NCBI GenBank assembly: GCA_002419215.1
Contig: DIFQ01000018.1
Coordinates: forward strand, 1-24,808
From: Syntrophaceae bacterium UBA5744
Lineage (GTDB): Bacteria; Desulfobacterota; Syntrophia; Syntrophales; UBA2192
DNA length: 24,808 bases
Direction: 5' to 3'
The notes under the pieces were generated by a model. The model searched no databases, had not been told where the DNA came from, and was given only the letters and a program-made list of their open reading frames with translations. Within the stretch, counting starts at the first letter, position 1; each line of letters opens with the position of its first letter. Position numbers and translations under genes: made by a program. Shown one piece after another: positions 7,491 to 14,883 of the stretch.

Positions 7491-8264
7491 TCAGCGCGTC
7501 ACGCCCCGCTTCGACTGCTCGATGAACCCTACGAAGGTCCTCACCTCGGGCAGATCGGGCACTTCGGCCCGGGCCTTCTCGATGGCCTTTGCCACGGTGA
7601 GCGACGAGCGGAAGAAGATCTTGTAGGCTTTCTTCAGGGCGGCGATCGTTTCCTCGGAAAAGCCCCTGCGTTTCAGGCCGATCAGGTTGAGACCGTAGAG
7701 GGACGCGTAGTTGCCCGCCGCCGTCACATAGGGCGGGACGTCTTTCGTCACCGCCGATGCCCCGCCGATGATGCAGTGCTGCCCGATCCGGGAGAACTGG
7801 TGGATGCCGGTCAGCCCTCCGATGATGGCGAAGCTCTCGACGTGAATGTGACCGGCCAGGTTGGCCGCATTGGCCATGACGATGTTGTTCTCGAGCAGGC
7901 AGTTGTGGGCCACGTGGCAATAGGCCATGATGAGGTTGTTGTTGCCGATCCGGGTCACGCCGATATCGGCCGTCGTGGAACGGTTGATCGTCGCGAACTC
8001 CCGGATGGTGTTGTTGTTGCCGATGACGACGCGCGTCTCCTCGCCCCGGTACTTGAGGTCCTGGGGCGGGGCGCCGACGGAGGCGAACTGGAAGATGCGG
8101 TTGCTCTCCCCGATGTCCGTGTGGCTCTGGATGACGACATGGGAGCCGATGACCGTTCCCTTTCCGATCGTGACGCTGGGCCCGATCACGCTGAAGGGGC
8201 CTACTTCGACGCCCTCGGCGATCTTTGCGTCGGGCGATATGACGGCGGTTGGATGGATCTTCAT
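7491..8264 (-). CDS. lpxA: Acyl-ACP--UDP-sugar O/N-acyltransferase LpxA
   Basis: LpxA catalyses the first step of lipid A synthesis, moving a 3-hydroxyacyl chain from ACP to the 3 position of UDP-GlcNAc (or its 3-amino analogue). The 257-residue protein is a left-handed beta-helix of hexapeptide repeats (about 1-190) with a helical C-terminus. The catalytic histidine is H120 in HVAHN, equivalent to His125 of E. coli. Gly168 falls at the E. coli Gly173 position, the acyl-chain ruler, so a long (about C14) chain is possible. The ATG at 8264 has AAGGA 7 nt upstream; a GTG at 8279 is less likely. With gnnA-gnnB just downstream, the acceptor may be UDP-GlcNAc3N. fabZ, which usually precedes lpxA, is missing. 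Confidence 0.95.
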   Translation of the reverse strand: MKIHPTAVISPDAKIAEGVEVGPFSVIGPSVTIGKGTVIGSHVVIQSHTDIGESNRIFQFASVGAPPQDLKYRGEETRVVIGNNNTIREFATINRSTTADIGVTRIGNNNLIMAYCHVAHNCLLENNIVMANAANLAGHIHVESFAIIGGLTGIHQFSRIGQHCIIGGASAVTKDVPPYVTAAGNYASLYGLNLIGLKRRGFSEETIAALKKAYKIFFRSSLTVAKAIEKARAEVPDLPEVRTFVGFIEQSKRGVTR

Positions 8265-8280
8265 GTGGTTTTCCTTCACG

Positions 8281-8343
8281 GGCTCAAGGCAAAAGGCTTA
8301 AGGCAAAGGGCCGATCACAGGGATGCTGACCCTGCCGTTCCCC
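8281..8343. repeat. Heptad array H2 (one clear arm, second arm degenerate)
   Basis: GGC recurs at 8281, 8288, 8295, 8302 and 8309 in exact 7-nt steps between lpxD and lpxA. The other arm is eroded: only GCC at 8334 and CCC at 8341 keep the 7-nt phase. It occupies the gap in which fabZ is found in many related gene clusters. Confidence 0.7.
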
Positions 8344-8360
8344 TTTATTGCCGGGGGTTT

Positions 8361-9392
8361 TCAGGGTTTGAGTTTTTTTTCCAGTTCTTCTATTTTCTTC
8401 TTGAGTTCCATGACGGTCTTGTGCATCTCCGGCAGGCGCTGGATGTGGGCGCTAAGCCTCAGCCAGTCCGTGTGGGGAATGGCCGGGCTGCCGGACATGA
8501 TCCGCGAAGCGGGGATGTCCTTGTTGACGCCCGCCCGCGCTGCGATCATGACGTTGTCGCCGATCTGGACGTGGCCGACCAGCCCCGCCTGGCCGCCGAT
8601 GATGACGCGCTTGCCGAGCCGGGTGCTTCCCGAGATGCCGACCTGGGCCACGATGATCGAATTCTCGCCGATCACGACGTTGTGGGCGATCTGGACGAGA
8701 TTGTCGATCTTGGCGCCCCGCTGGATCCAGGTCCTGCCGAGGGTGCCCCGGTCGATCGTCGTGTTGGCCTGGATCTCCACGTCGTCATCGATCTGCACGA
8801 TCCCCACCTGGGGGACCTTGCGGTTCTCGATGCCCGGGTTGGCAAACCCGAACCCGTCGCTTCCCACGACGACCCCCGCGTGAAGGATGACGCGGCTGCC
8901 GATGAGGCAGCGGCGATAGACCGACACATTGGGGTACAGGATGGAATCCTCGCCCACAACGGCGCCTGCGCCGATGTGGACGCCGGGGTACAGAACGGTG
9001 TTGCGGCCGATCCGGGCGCCTTTTCCCACGTAGGCCCCCGGGTAGACGGTCGCCCCTTCCGCCACGACGGCTGCGGGGTGAATGAAGGCCTCCGGGCTTA
9101 CCCCCTGGAAATCCGGCTCCTCGGGGTAGTAGAGCGCAAGCAGTCTGGCCAGCGCGGCGTAGGGGTCCTTCACGACGATGAAGTTTTTCCCCGTCCCTTC
9201 GACGGGCGCCGACACCAGGATCGCCGAGGCGGCCGTCGTGGCGATCTTCTTGCGGTACTTCGGGTTGGCGAGGAACGTGAGGTCCCCCTCGCCCGCCTCA
9301 TCCAATCCCTTGATGTCGCGGATCTCGACGGCGCCGTCTCCCACGACGGTTGCCTGGAGAAACGCGGCGATCTCGGAAAGTGTCTTCCCCAT
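8361..9392 (-). CDS. lpxD: UDP-3-O-(3-hydroxyacyl)glucosamine N-acyltransferase LpxD
   Basis: LpxD adds the second hydroxyacyl chain, N-linked at C2, in the third step of lipid A synthesis. The 343-residue protein has an N-terminal uridine-binding domain (about 1-100), a long left-handed beta-helix of hexapeptide repeats (about 100-300), and a charged C-terminal helix (about 318-343). The catalytic histidine is H237 in QIAHNVVIG, equivalent to E. coli His239. Length matches E. coli LpxD (341). It follows ompH/skp by only 27 bp and is probably co-transcribed with it. Confidence 0.96.
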   Translation of the reverse strand: MGKTLSEIAAFLQATVVGDGAVEIRDIKGLDEAGEGDLTFLANPKYRKKIATTAASAILVSAPVEGTGKNFIVVKDPYAALARLLALYYPEEPDFQGVSPEAFIHPAAVVAEGATVYPGAYVGKGARIGRNTVLYPGVHIGAGAVVGEDSILYPNVSVYRRCLIGSRVILHAGVVVGSDGFGFANPGIENRKVPQVGIVQIDDDVEIQANTTIDRGTLGRTWIQRGAKIDNLVQIAHNVVIGENSIIVAQVGISGSTRLGKRVIIGGQAGLVGHVQIGDNVMIAARAGVNKDIPASRIMSGSPAIPHTDWLRLSAHIQRLPEMHKTVMELKKKIEELEKKLKP

Positions 9393-9419
9393 GGGTGTCC
9401 CCTGCCGTTGTCCGGCGCC

Positions 9420-9974
9420 TTACTTCTTCCCCTTGGCGGGGGCGGAGGTCGACTTGCCGGCTCCCTTGTTGAACTCCTCGATGATCTTCTTCGTCAGGTT
9501 GTCCTGCTTGTCGTGGTAAACGATGATGGGATTGTTGAGGTCTAGGATGGCATCGTAGTTGCCCTGCTTTCCCACCTGTTCGACGACCCTGATGATTTCG
9601 GGGATCATCGAGGCGGTGAGGGACTGCTCCTTCTTGCCCAGTTCTTCGTTGGCATCCTGGACGAGCCTCTGATAGTCCCTGAATTTGACCTGGTAGCTCG
9701 CCTCCTTTTCCCGGTAGGCCTCCGCCGTGAGCACCGATTTCTGCTTCTCGAGCTCGTCCTTCATCCTCTTGAGTTCCTCTTCCTTCCTGGCAATCTCGGA
9801 CTTCTTTTTTTCGACGGTCTTCTTGAACTCGACCTCGGCCTTTTTGCCGGCATCGGATTGAGAGATGATCGCGCGCATGTTGATGAAGCCGATCTTCTGG
9901 GCTGCTGACGTTCCCGCCATGACCAGAACAAGCGCCACAGCCAGGATGCCGATGAGAATCGTGCGTTTTTTCAT
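9420..9974 (-). CDS. skp: OmpH/Skp-family periplasmic chaperone
   Basis: Skp/OmpH is a trimeric periplasmic chaperone that keeps unfolded outer-membrane proteins soluble on the way to BamA. The 184-residue protein has a signal peptide (MKKRT, a hydrophobic core, and an Ala-rich cleavage region near residue 25). A highly charged Lys/Glu region follows (about 45-115) that would form the coiled-coil tentacles. The C-terminus is Lys/Ala rich. The ATG at 9974 has AAGGAG 9 nt upstream; a longer open frame to 10043 would run into heptad array H3 and is rejected. It lies between bamA and lpxD, the conserved context in many Gram-negatives. Confidence 0.92.
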   Translation of the reverse strand: MKKRTILIGILAVALVLVMAGTSAAQKIGFINMRAIISQSDAGKKAEVEFKKTVEKKKSEIARKEEELKRMKDELEKQKSVLTAEAYREKEASYQVKFRDYQRLVQDANEELGKKEQSLTASMIPEIIRVVEQVGKQGNYDAILDLNNPIIVYHDKQDNLTKKIIEEFNKGAGKSTSAPAKGKK

Positions 9975-10000
9975 TTTATCGTTCTCCTTGAAAAATAATG

Positions 10001-10090
10001 GGCTAAGGGCAAAGGGCTTACGGCTAAAGGCAACAGGGAACAAGATTTTATTCTTGATGTCCGTTAGCCCTTCGCCTTATGCCCTAAGCC
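10001..10090. repeat. Heptad array H3 (both arms)
   Basis: GGC recurs at 10001, 10008, 10015, 10022 and 10029 (GGG at 10036), and GCC at 10067, 10074, 10081 and 10088, all in exact 7-nt steps. The arms can pair as a long imperfect hairpin with a T-rich loop. It fills the bamA-ompH gap and stops 6 nt short of the bamA stop codon. Confidence 0.88.
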
Positions 10091-10096
10091 CGTTTT

Positions 10097-12742
10097 CTAC
10101 ATCATCCACCCCATCGTGAAGTCCCAGCGGTAGGACGGCTCCCCTTCCTTGCGGTCCAGCACATAGCCCCACTCGAGGCGCAGCGGCCCGACGGGCGAGT
10201 ACCAGCGGATGCCGGCCCCCGTCGTTTTCCGCATGTCCCCCAGGTCGTACTCGTTGTTCCATGCGTTGCCCGTATCGAAGAAGATGACCCCCTTCATGCC
10301 GGCGTTTTTGAGGATGGGGAAGACGAACTCGAAGTTGAAGAGCAGCATCCTGTCGCCGCCGAGGATGTCGCCCGACACGGGGTCGCGCGGCCCTATGTCC
10401 TTCAGGCCCCTCAGGGAGTTGATCCCCCCGAGGATGTAGCGCTCCCAGACCGGGATTTCCTTTCCCTCGAAGGCCTGGATGTAGCCGATGCGGAAGCGGG
10501 GCGAGAAGACGAGGTCTTCGTTGAAGGGCGGGACCTTGAAGAACCACGACGAGCCGTAATTGTATTTCCCGAAGGAGTTGTCGCCGCCGAGAAAGGTCCC
10601 TGCCAGGTTGGCGTCGATCCGGTGGCGGCTGCCCGACGTCGGGAACATCTGGTCGTCCGTCGTGTCGCGGGACAGGGCCAGCAGGATGGCGCTCGTGGTC
10701 GTCTCGCCCTCCTGATCCTTGATCGTCTGGGAGGCCGTGGGCAGGACGTCCGTCACGTCGTTCACCGAATACCGGTAACCGATGTAGCCGACGACCCTCT
10801 CCCAGACGGGGTAGCCGAACGTGATCGCAGCCCCCGTCGAGTCGAGGTAGTACGTGTCGTACTCCTGGTACATTTTCCAGAGGTCCGTCTTCATCCAGAG
10901 GGGAAGGTCGAAGAGATACGGTTCGGTGAAGGACAGGTTGATCGTGCTATTTTCCGTTCCCAGGGCCCCCTGGAGGCTCAGGTTCTGGCCACGGCCGAAG
11001 AGGTTCTGCTGGGCGATCTGGGCCATCAACATGGCGCCGTCCTGGCCGCTGTAGCCTGCGCCGATCGAGAACAGGCCCGTGGGGCGCTCCTTGACGCTGA
11101 TGTTGATGTCCGTCAGGTTCTCCTCGGGCCCTTTGGCGGTCTGAAAGTTCACTTCTTCGAAGAAGCGGAGCCGGCCGAGCCGGGCGTAGCTGTTCTTCAA
11201 CTTGTCGCTGTTGTAGAGATCCCCTTCCGTGAAGGCCAACTCCCTGCGGATGACCTTGTCGCGTGTCTTCGTGTTGCCGGCGATGTTGATCCGGTTGAAG
11301 TAGACGAGGTTTCCTTTCTTGATGTCGTAGGTGATGTCGACCTTCTGCTCGGCCTCTTTCGTCTGGGTCTTGGGGTTGATCTCGGCGTAGGCATAGCCGT
11401 CATTGTGCGTCATCCGCGTCAGGTAATCGAGGTCTTTCGAGATGGCTTCCCGGTCGTAGTAGTCCTTCTTCTTGATGTTCAGCTTGTCGAGGAGCTCCTC
11501 TCTCGGCACCGAGATCGTGTCGCCCGTGATCTCCACCTTGCCGACCTTGAACTGCTTGCCTTCCGAGACGGGGATGCGGATGTAGATCCACTTCTTGTCG
11601 TGGGTGATCTCCGGCTCGCCCACCTGGGCCTGGATGTAGCCGTTGTTCATGTAAAAGACCTTGACGCGGTTGAGGCTCTCCCGGAGCTTTTCCTTCTTCA
11701 GGACGCCCGAGTCCGTGATGAAGGAGAAGATGCTCCATTCGGAAGTCTCCAGGAGGCCCTTCAGCTCCTTGTTCGTGAAGGCCTGGTTGCCGGCAAAGTC
11801 GATACTCTTCACGTAGAGCTGGTCGTGTTCCTTGATGCCGATGATGACGTTGACGTCCCGGTCCCTGACCTTCTCGGTGGAGAAGGAGATCTCGGCATTG
11901 TAGTAACCCTTGTCGTCGTAGAGAGCCTTGATCTTGTCCGTGTCGGCCTTGACGCGGTCCGGGTTATAGGCCTGCTTGACCTTGAAGGAAAGGACCCCGC
12001 GGATGTCGTCGGACTTGACGGCGTCGTTTCCCTTGATCCGGATGTCGTTGACGAAGGGGCGTTCCTCCAGGATGAAGGTGATCGCTTTTCCGTCGGTGGC
12101 ATCGGTCACATCGACCTTCACGTCCGTGAAGTAGCCCGTCCGGTAGATGGCCCGGATGTCGGACGAGAGGTCCTCCTCGGAGTAGATTTTGCCCTTCGCG
12201 CTCTTGATCACGTTGTAGATGACGGTGTTTTCGATCCGGCGGTTGCCCGTCAGGTCGATCCGGGCGATAACCTGCTTTCCGGAAACCCTGGCGAGGATAT
12301 CCCGGGCGAGCTGCGCCGCGAAGGACCCCGTGTTCTCGATCCCTGCGCCCTGGGCGAAGAGACCCGTGATCGCGGCGCCCGTTTCCACGGTGACGATCTT
12401 GGCGTCGAGGCTCACGCGGTTGCCGAGCTGGGTGAGGCTTCCGACGATCACGTAGTCGGCCCGGATCTGCTTTCCGACGGACAGCGCCAGCGCCTCGTCG
12501 GCCTTCTTTCCGCTGACGAGCGGGGCGAATTGCTCCCGCGGGATGATCTGGATCGTGCGGATCTTGCCGATCTCCAGGGTCATGCTGTTGTAGATGGCAT
12601 TGCGCAGCAGGGTCGCATCCCGCTCGCTGTAGACGTCGAAGGGGAAGACGGCGATCCTCTGCGCCGCGGCCTCGAACGGGGAGGCCAGAAGGCAGGCGAA
12701 GAGCAGCAGGGCCAGGGCGAAGGTCTTTCCGGGTCGTTTCAT
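10097..12742 (-). CDS. bamA: Outer membrane assembly factor BamA with an extra N-terminal TolB/CsgG-like domain
   Basis: BamA inserts beta-barrel proteins into the outer membrane. The protein has about 881 residues against 810 in E. coli. After a signal peptide (cleaved near AAAQ, about residue 27) comes an extra domain of about 130 residues starting RIAVFPFD. It contains ADYVIVGSLTQLGNRVSLDA, a pattern of the TolB N-terminal/CsgG/FlgO-like fold. Five POTRA domains follow (about 160-555), the first opening IDLTGNRRIEN, then a 16-strand barrel domain (about 560-881). The C-terminus is unusual: DFTMGWMM ends in Met-Met instead of the usual aromatic residue. The ATG at 12742 was chosen because of its Shine-Dalgarno-like GGTGAG; a GTG at 12751 overlapping lolD is possible. 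It is tightly linked to lolD upstream. Confidence 0.95.
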   Translation of the reverse strand: MKRPGKTFALALLLFACLLASPFEAAAQRIAVFPFDVYSERDATLLRNAIYNSMTLEIGKIRTIQIIPREQFAPLVSGKKADEALALSVGKQIRADYVIVGSLTQLGNRVSLDAKIVTVETGAAITGLFAQGAGIENTGSFAAQLARDILARVSGKQVIARIDLTGNRRIENTVIYNVIKSAKGKIYSEEDLSSDIRAIYRTGYFTDVKVDVTDATDGKAITFILEERPFVNDIRIKGNDAVKSDDIRGVLSFKVKQAYNPDRVKADTDKIKALYDDKGYYNAEISFSTEKVRDRDVNVIIGIKEHDQLYVKSIDFAGNQAFTNKELKGLLETSEWSIFSFITDSGVLKKEKLRESLNRVKVFYMNNGYIQAQVGEPEITHDKKWIYIRIPVSEGKQFKVGKVEITGDTISVPREELLDKLNIKKKDYYDREAISKDLDYLTRMTHNDGYAYAEINPKTQTKEAEQKVDITYDIKKGNLVYFNRINIAGNTKTRDKVIRRELAFTEGDLYNSDKLKNSYARLGRLRFFEEVNFQTAKGPEENLTDINISVKERPTGLFSIGAGYSGQDGAMLMAQIAQQNLFGRGQNLSLQGALGTENSTINLSFTEPYLFDLPLWMKTDLWKMYQEYDTYYLDSTGAAITFGYPVWERVVGYIGYRYSVNDVTDVLPTASQTIKDQEGETTTSAILLALSRDTTDDQMFPTSGSRHRIDANLAGTFLGGDNSFGKYNYGSSWFFKVPPFNEDLVFSPRFRIGYIQAFEGKEIPVWERYILGGINSLRGLKDIGPRDPVSGDILGGDRMLLFNFEFVFPILKNAGMKGVIFFDTGNAWNNEYDLGDMRKTTGAGIRWYSPVGPLRLEWGYVLDRKEGEPSYRWDFTMGWMM

Positions 12743-12743
12743 G

Positions 12744-13436
12744 TCACTCACCCTTCACGATTTTTCCGTCACGAAGCCCGATGCAGCGTGACATGCGGTC
12801 TGCCAGCGACTGGTTGTGGGTGACCACGATCAGCGTGATCCCCCGGGTGCGGTTCAGGTTCACGAGCATCTCGTGGATCCTGGTGCCCGTTTCCGAGTCG
12901 AGGTTGCCCGTCGGCTCGTCGGCCAGAAGCATCTCGGGCTCCATCACGAGGGCCCTTGCCACGGCCACCCGCTGCTGCTCGCCGCCCGAGAGCTCGCCGG
13001 GCTTGTGGGCCCTTCGCTCCGTGAGCCCCACCTCGTCGAGGATGGCCTCGGCCTTCCTGCGCGCCTCGCTGCGCGTCATCCCGGCGATGAGCGCCGGCAT
13101 CATGGTGTTCTCGAGGCTCGTAAACTCCGGCAGCAGGTGGTGGAACTGGAAGACGAAGCCCACCTTGCGGTTGCGGAAGTCCGCCAGCTTTCTCTCGTCC
13201 CACTCGAAGATGCTCATGCCGTCGTAGAGGAATGTCCCCTCCGTCGGGTGATCCAGCGTACCCAGGATGTGCAGCAGCGTGCTCTTGCCCGCCCCCGAGA
13301 CGCCGAGGATGGCAAGCGAGTCGCCCCGGGCGATGTCGAGGTTGACCCCCTTCAGGGCGTCGATCCGGGTGCCGTCCATCATGTACGTCTTGCTGAGATT
13401 CCGGATCTCGATCCGGCCGCCTGCCGACTTACTCAT
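12744..13436 (-). CDS. lolD: Lipoprotein-releasing ABC transporter ATP-binding protein LolD
   Basis: LolD is the ATPase of the LolCDE complex that extracts outer-membrane lipoproteins from the inner membrane. The 230-residue protein has Walker A GVSGAGKST, a Q-loop in VFQFHHLLPEFT (a LolD/MacB-type pattern), signature LSGGEQQR and Walker B MLLADEPTGNLD. Its start (MSKSAGG, 13436) overlaps the 3' end of the permease gene by 8 nt. An upstream extension of the open frame to 13538 lies wholly within the permease gene and is rejected. Its stop is within 2 nt of the chosen bamA start, so lolC, lolD and bamA look translationally coupled. Confidence 0.95.
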   Translation of the reverse strand: MSKSAGGRIEIRNLSKTYMMDGTRIDALKGVNLDIARGDSLAILGVSGAGKSTLLHILGTLDHPTEGTFLYDGMSIFEWDERKLADFRNRKVGFVFQFHHLLPEFTSLENTMMPALIAGMTRSEARRKAEAILDEVGLTERRAHKPGELSGGEQQRVAVARALVMEPEMLLADEPTGNLDSETGTRIHEMLVNLNRTRGITLIVVTHNQSLADRMSRCIGLRDGKIVKGE

Positions 13437-14706
13437 ACCGGATTGCCTCCGCGGGATCAAGCTTGGATGCATTCCGGGCCGGGTAGATCGTCGCCAACAG
13501 GCTGACGAGGATGCTGCCCGCGACGATGATCGCCACATCCTCGTAGTTGACCAGCGCCGGCAGCTCGCTCAGGTAGTAGACGTCCCCGGGCAGGATCTTG
13601 AACCCGAAGAGATTCTCGATGAACCGGGTGATGGGCCCGATGTTCCAGGCGACCGTGAGCCCCAGGACGGTTCCCAGAAGCGTCCCGATGCCCCCGATGA
13701 CGACCCCCTGGAGCATGAAGATCTTCATGATGCTCTTCGCCGAGGCGCCCATGGACTTGAGGATGGCGATGTCTTTCGTCTTCTCCATGACGACCATGAT
13801 CAGCGTGCAGATGATGTTGAAGCCTGCCACGAGCACGATGAGGCCCACGATGATGAACATCACCCGCTTCTCCAGTCGAAGGGCCGCGAAGAGGTTGCGG
13901 TTCATCTTCATCCAGTCCCTCGCCCAGAACGGGTAGCCCAGTTTCTTCTCGATCGCCCCGGCGATCTCCCTTGCCTGGTAGATGTCGTTGATCTTGATTT
14001 CAATGCCCGTGACCTGGTCGCCCAGGCCGAGAAACTCCTGGCTGTCGGCAAGCGCGATGTAGGCCAGCGTCGAGTCGTACTCGTAGAACCCCGACTCGAA
14101 GATGCCCACGACGACGAACTTCTTCATCCGGGGCACCATCCCCATGGGGGTGGCGATCCCCTGGGGGGAAACGATGTGGACCGTGTCGTGGAGGAAGGCG
14201 CCCATGTGGCGCGCCAGCTCCTTGCCGAGCACGATGCCGGGGACATCGGCCAGGGGTTTCGGAAGCCGCATCTCCGAGCGTCCCTGCGCCGAAAGGTTCT
14301 CGATGCGTCCTTCCATCATGCGGCCCAGGTTGATCACGTCCCGGGCATCCCCCGGCGAGAGGCCCCGCAGCACGATGCCGCTGACGCTGTCACCGTTCTT
14401 GATCATGGCCTGAGTGTAAATGAAGGGCGTCGAGGCCACGACGCCGGGTATGCCGGCGATCTCCGCCTTGATGCGTTCGTGATCCTTCATGGGGCCCGTG
14501 TACTCCATGAGGATGATGTGGGCGTTGATCCCCAGGATCTTGTCCCGAAGCTCCTTCTCGAAGCCATTCATCACGGCGAGCACGATGATGAGCGCCGCCA
14601 CCCCCAGCAGGATGCCCGCCATGGAGATGAAGGTGATGATGGAAACGAAGACCTGTTTCCTTCTGGCCCGGAGGTACCGGAGGCTGACGAACAATTCGTA
14701 GGGCAT
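13429..14706 (-). CDS. lolC: Lipoprotein-releasing ABC transporter permease (LolC/LolE family)
   Basis: This is the membrane subunit that, with LolD, passes lipoproteins to LolA. The 425-residue protein starts with the family signature LFVSLRYLRARRKQ and a first transmembrane helix (about 20-48). A large periplasmic MacB-like domain follows (about 55-265). Three more helices lie in the C-terminal FtsX domain (about 275-420), which ends DPAEAIRYE. Only one permease gene is present, so the complex may be a homodimer (sometimes called LolF) or use a second subunit encoded elsewhere. A possible promoter lies just upstream (14717-14745). No clear Shine-Dalgarno sequence precedes the ATG at 14706. 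Confidence 0.93.
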   Translation of the reverse strand: MPYELFVSLRYLRARRKQVFVSIITFISMAGILLGVAALIIVLAVMNGFEKELRDKILGINAHIILMEYTGPMKDHERIKAEIAGIPGVVASTPFIYTQAMIKNGDSVSGIVLRGLSPGDARDVINLGRMMEGRIENLSAQGRSEMRLPKPLADVPGIVLGKELARHMGAFLHDTVHIVSPQGIATPMGMVPRMKKFVVVGIFESGFYEYDSTLAYIALADSQEFLGLGDQVTGIEIKINDIYQAREIAGAIEKKLGYPFWARDWMKMNRNLFAALRLEKRVMFIIVGLIVLVAGFNIICTLIMVVMEKTKDIAILKSMGASAKSIMKIFMLQGVVIGGIGTLLGTVLGLTVAWNIGPITRFIENLFGFKILPGDVYYLSELPALVNYEDVAIIVAGSILVSLLATIYPARNASKLDPAEAIRYE

Positions 14707-14716
14707 AACGGGTAGG

Positions 14717-14745
14717 AGTGTAACCCTTCCTTATATGGCTTGCAA
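14717..14745 (-). promoter_or_regulatory. Possible sigma-70 promoter for lolC-lolD-bamA
   Basis: On the minus strand, TTGCAA (14745-14740) is followed after exactly 17 nt by TACACT (14722-14717). Each box matches 4 of 6 consensus bases. The start point would be within about 10 nt of the lolC ATG, giving an almost leaderless transcript. Weak evidence, offered because lolC lacks a clear ribosome-binding site. Confidence 0.3.
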
Positions 14746-14795
14746 GACTTATGACCGGGGGTCTCTTTACCGGTGTCGGAAGTTTCCGTGTGAGT

Positions 14796-14883
14796 GAAGA
14801 GCGGAAGTGAGGAAGCGAGGAAGAGCGGAGAAAAAGGAAAAGAGATCCATCCGCTCTTCTGCTCTTCCGATCTTCCTAACTTC
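14796..14883. repeat. Octad array R4 (both arms), overlapping the lysS 3' end
   Basis: GAAG recurs at 14796, 14804, 14812 and 14820, and CTTC at 14856, 14864, 14872 and 14880, all in exact 8-nt steps. The last CTTC unit overlaps lysS, and the lysS stop codon TAG (14878-14876) comes from the ttag variant of the octad. 14849-14884 is identical to 67-102. It fills much of the 169-bp lolC-lysS gap. Confidence 0.88.

Noticed and set aside
7776..9545. Plus-strand open frame of 589 codons opposite lpxA and lpxD
   Set aside because: Antisense shadow of hexapeptide-repeat genes; the apparent repeats (DADV, DDDA patterns) mirror the beta-helix periodicity on the other strand.
10622..12823. Plus-strand open frame of 733 codons opposite bamA
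   Set aside because: Shadow of bamA; no recognisable domain, and composition follows the complementary strand.
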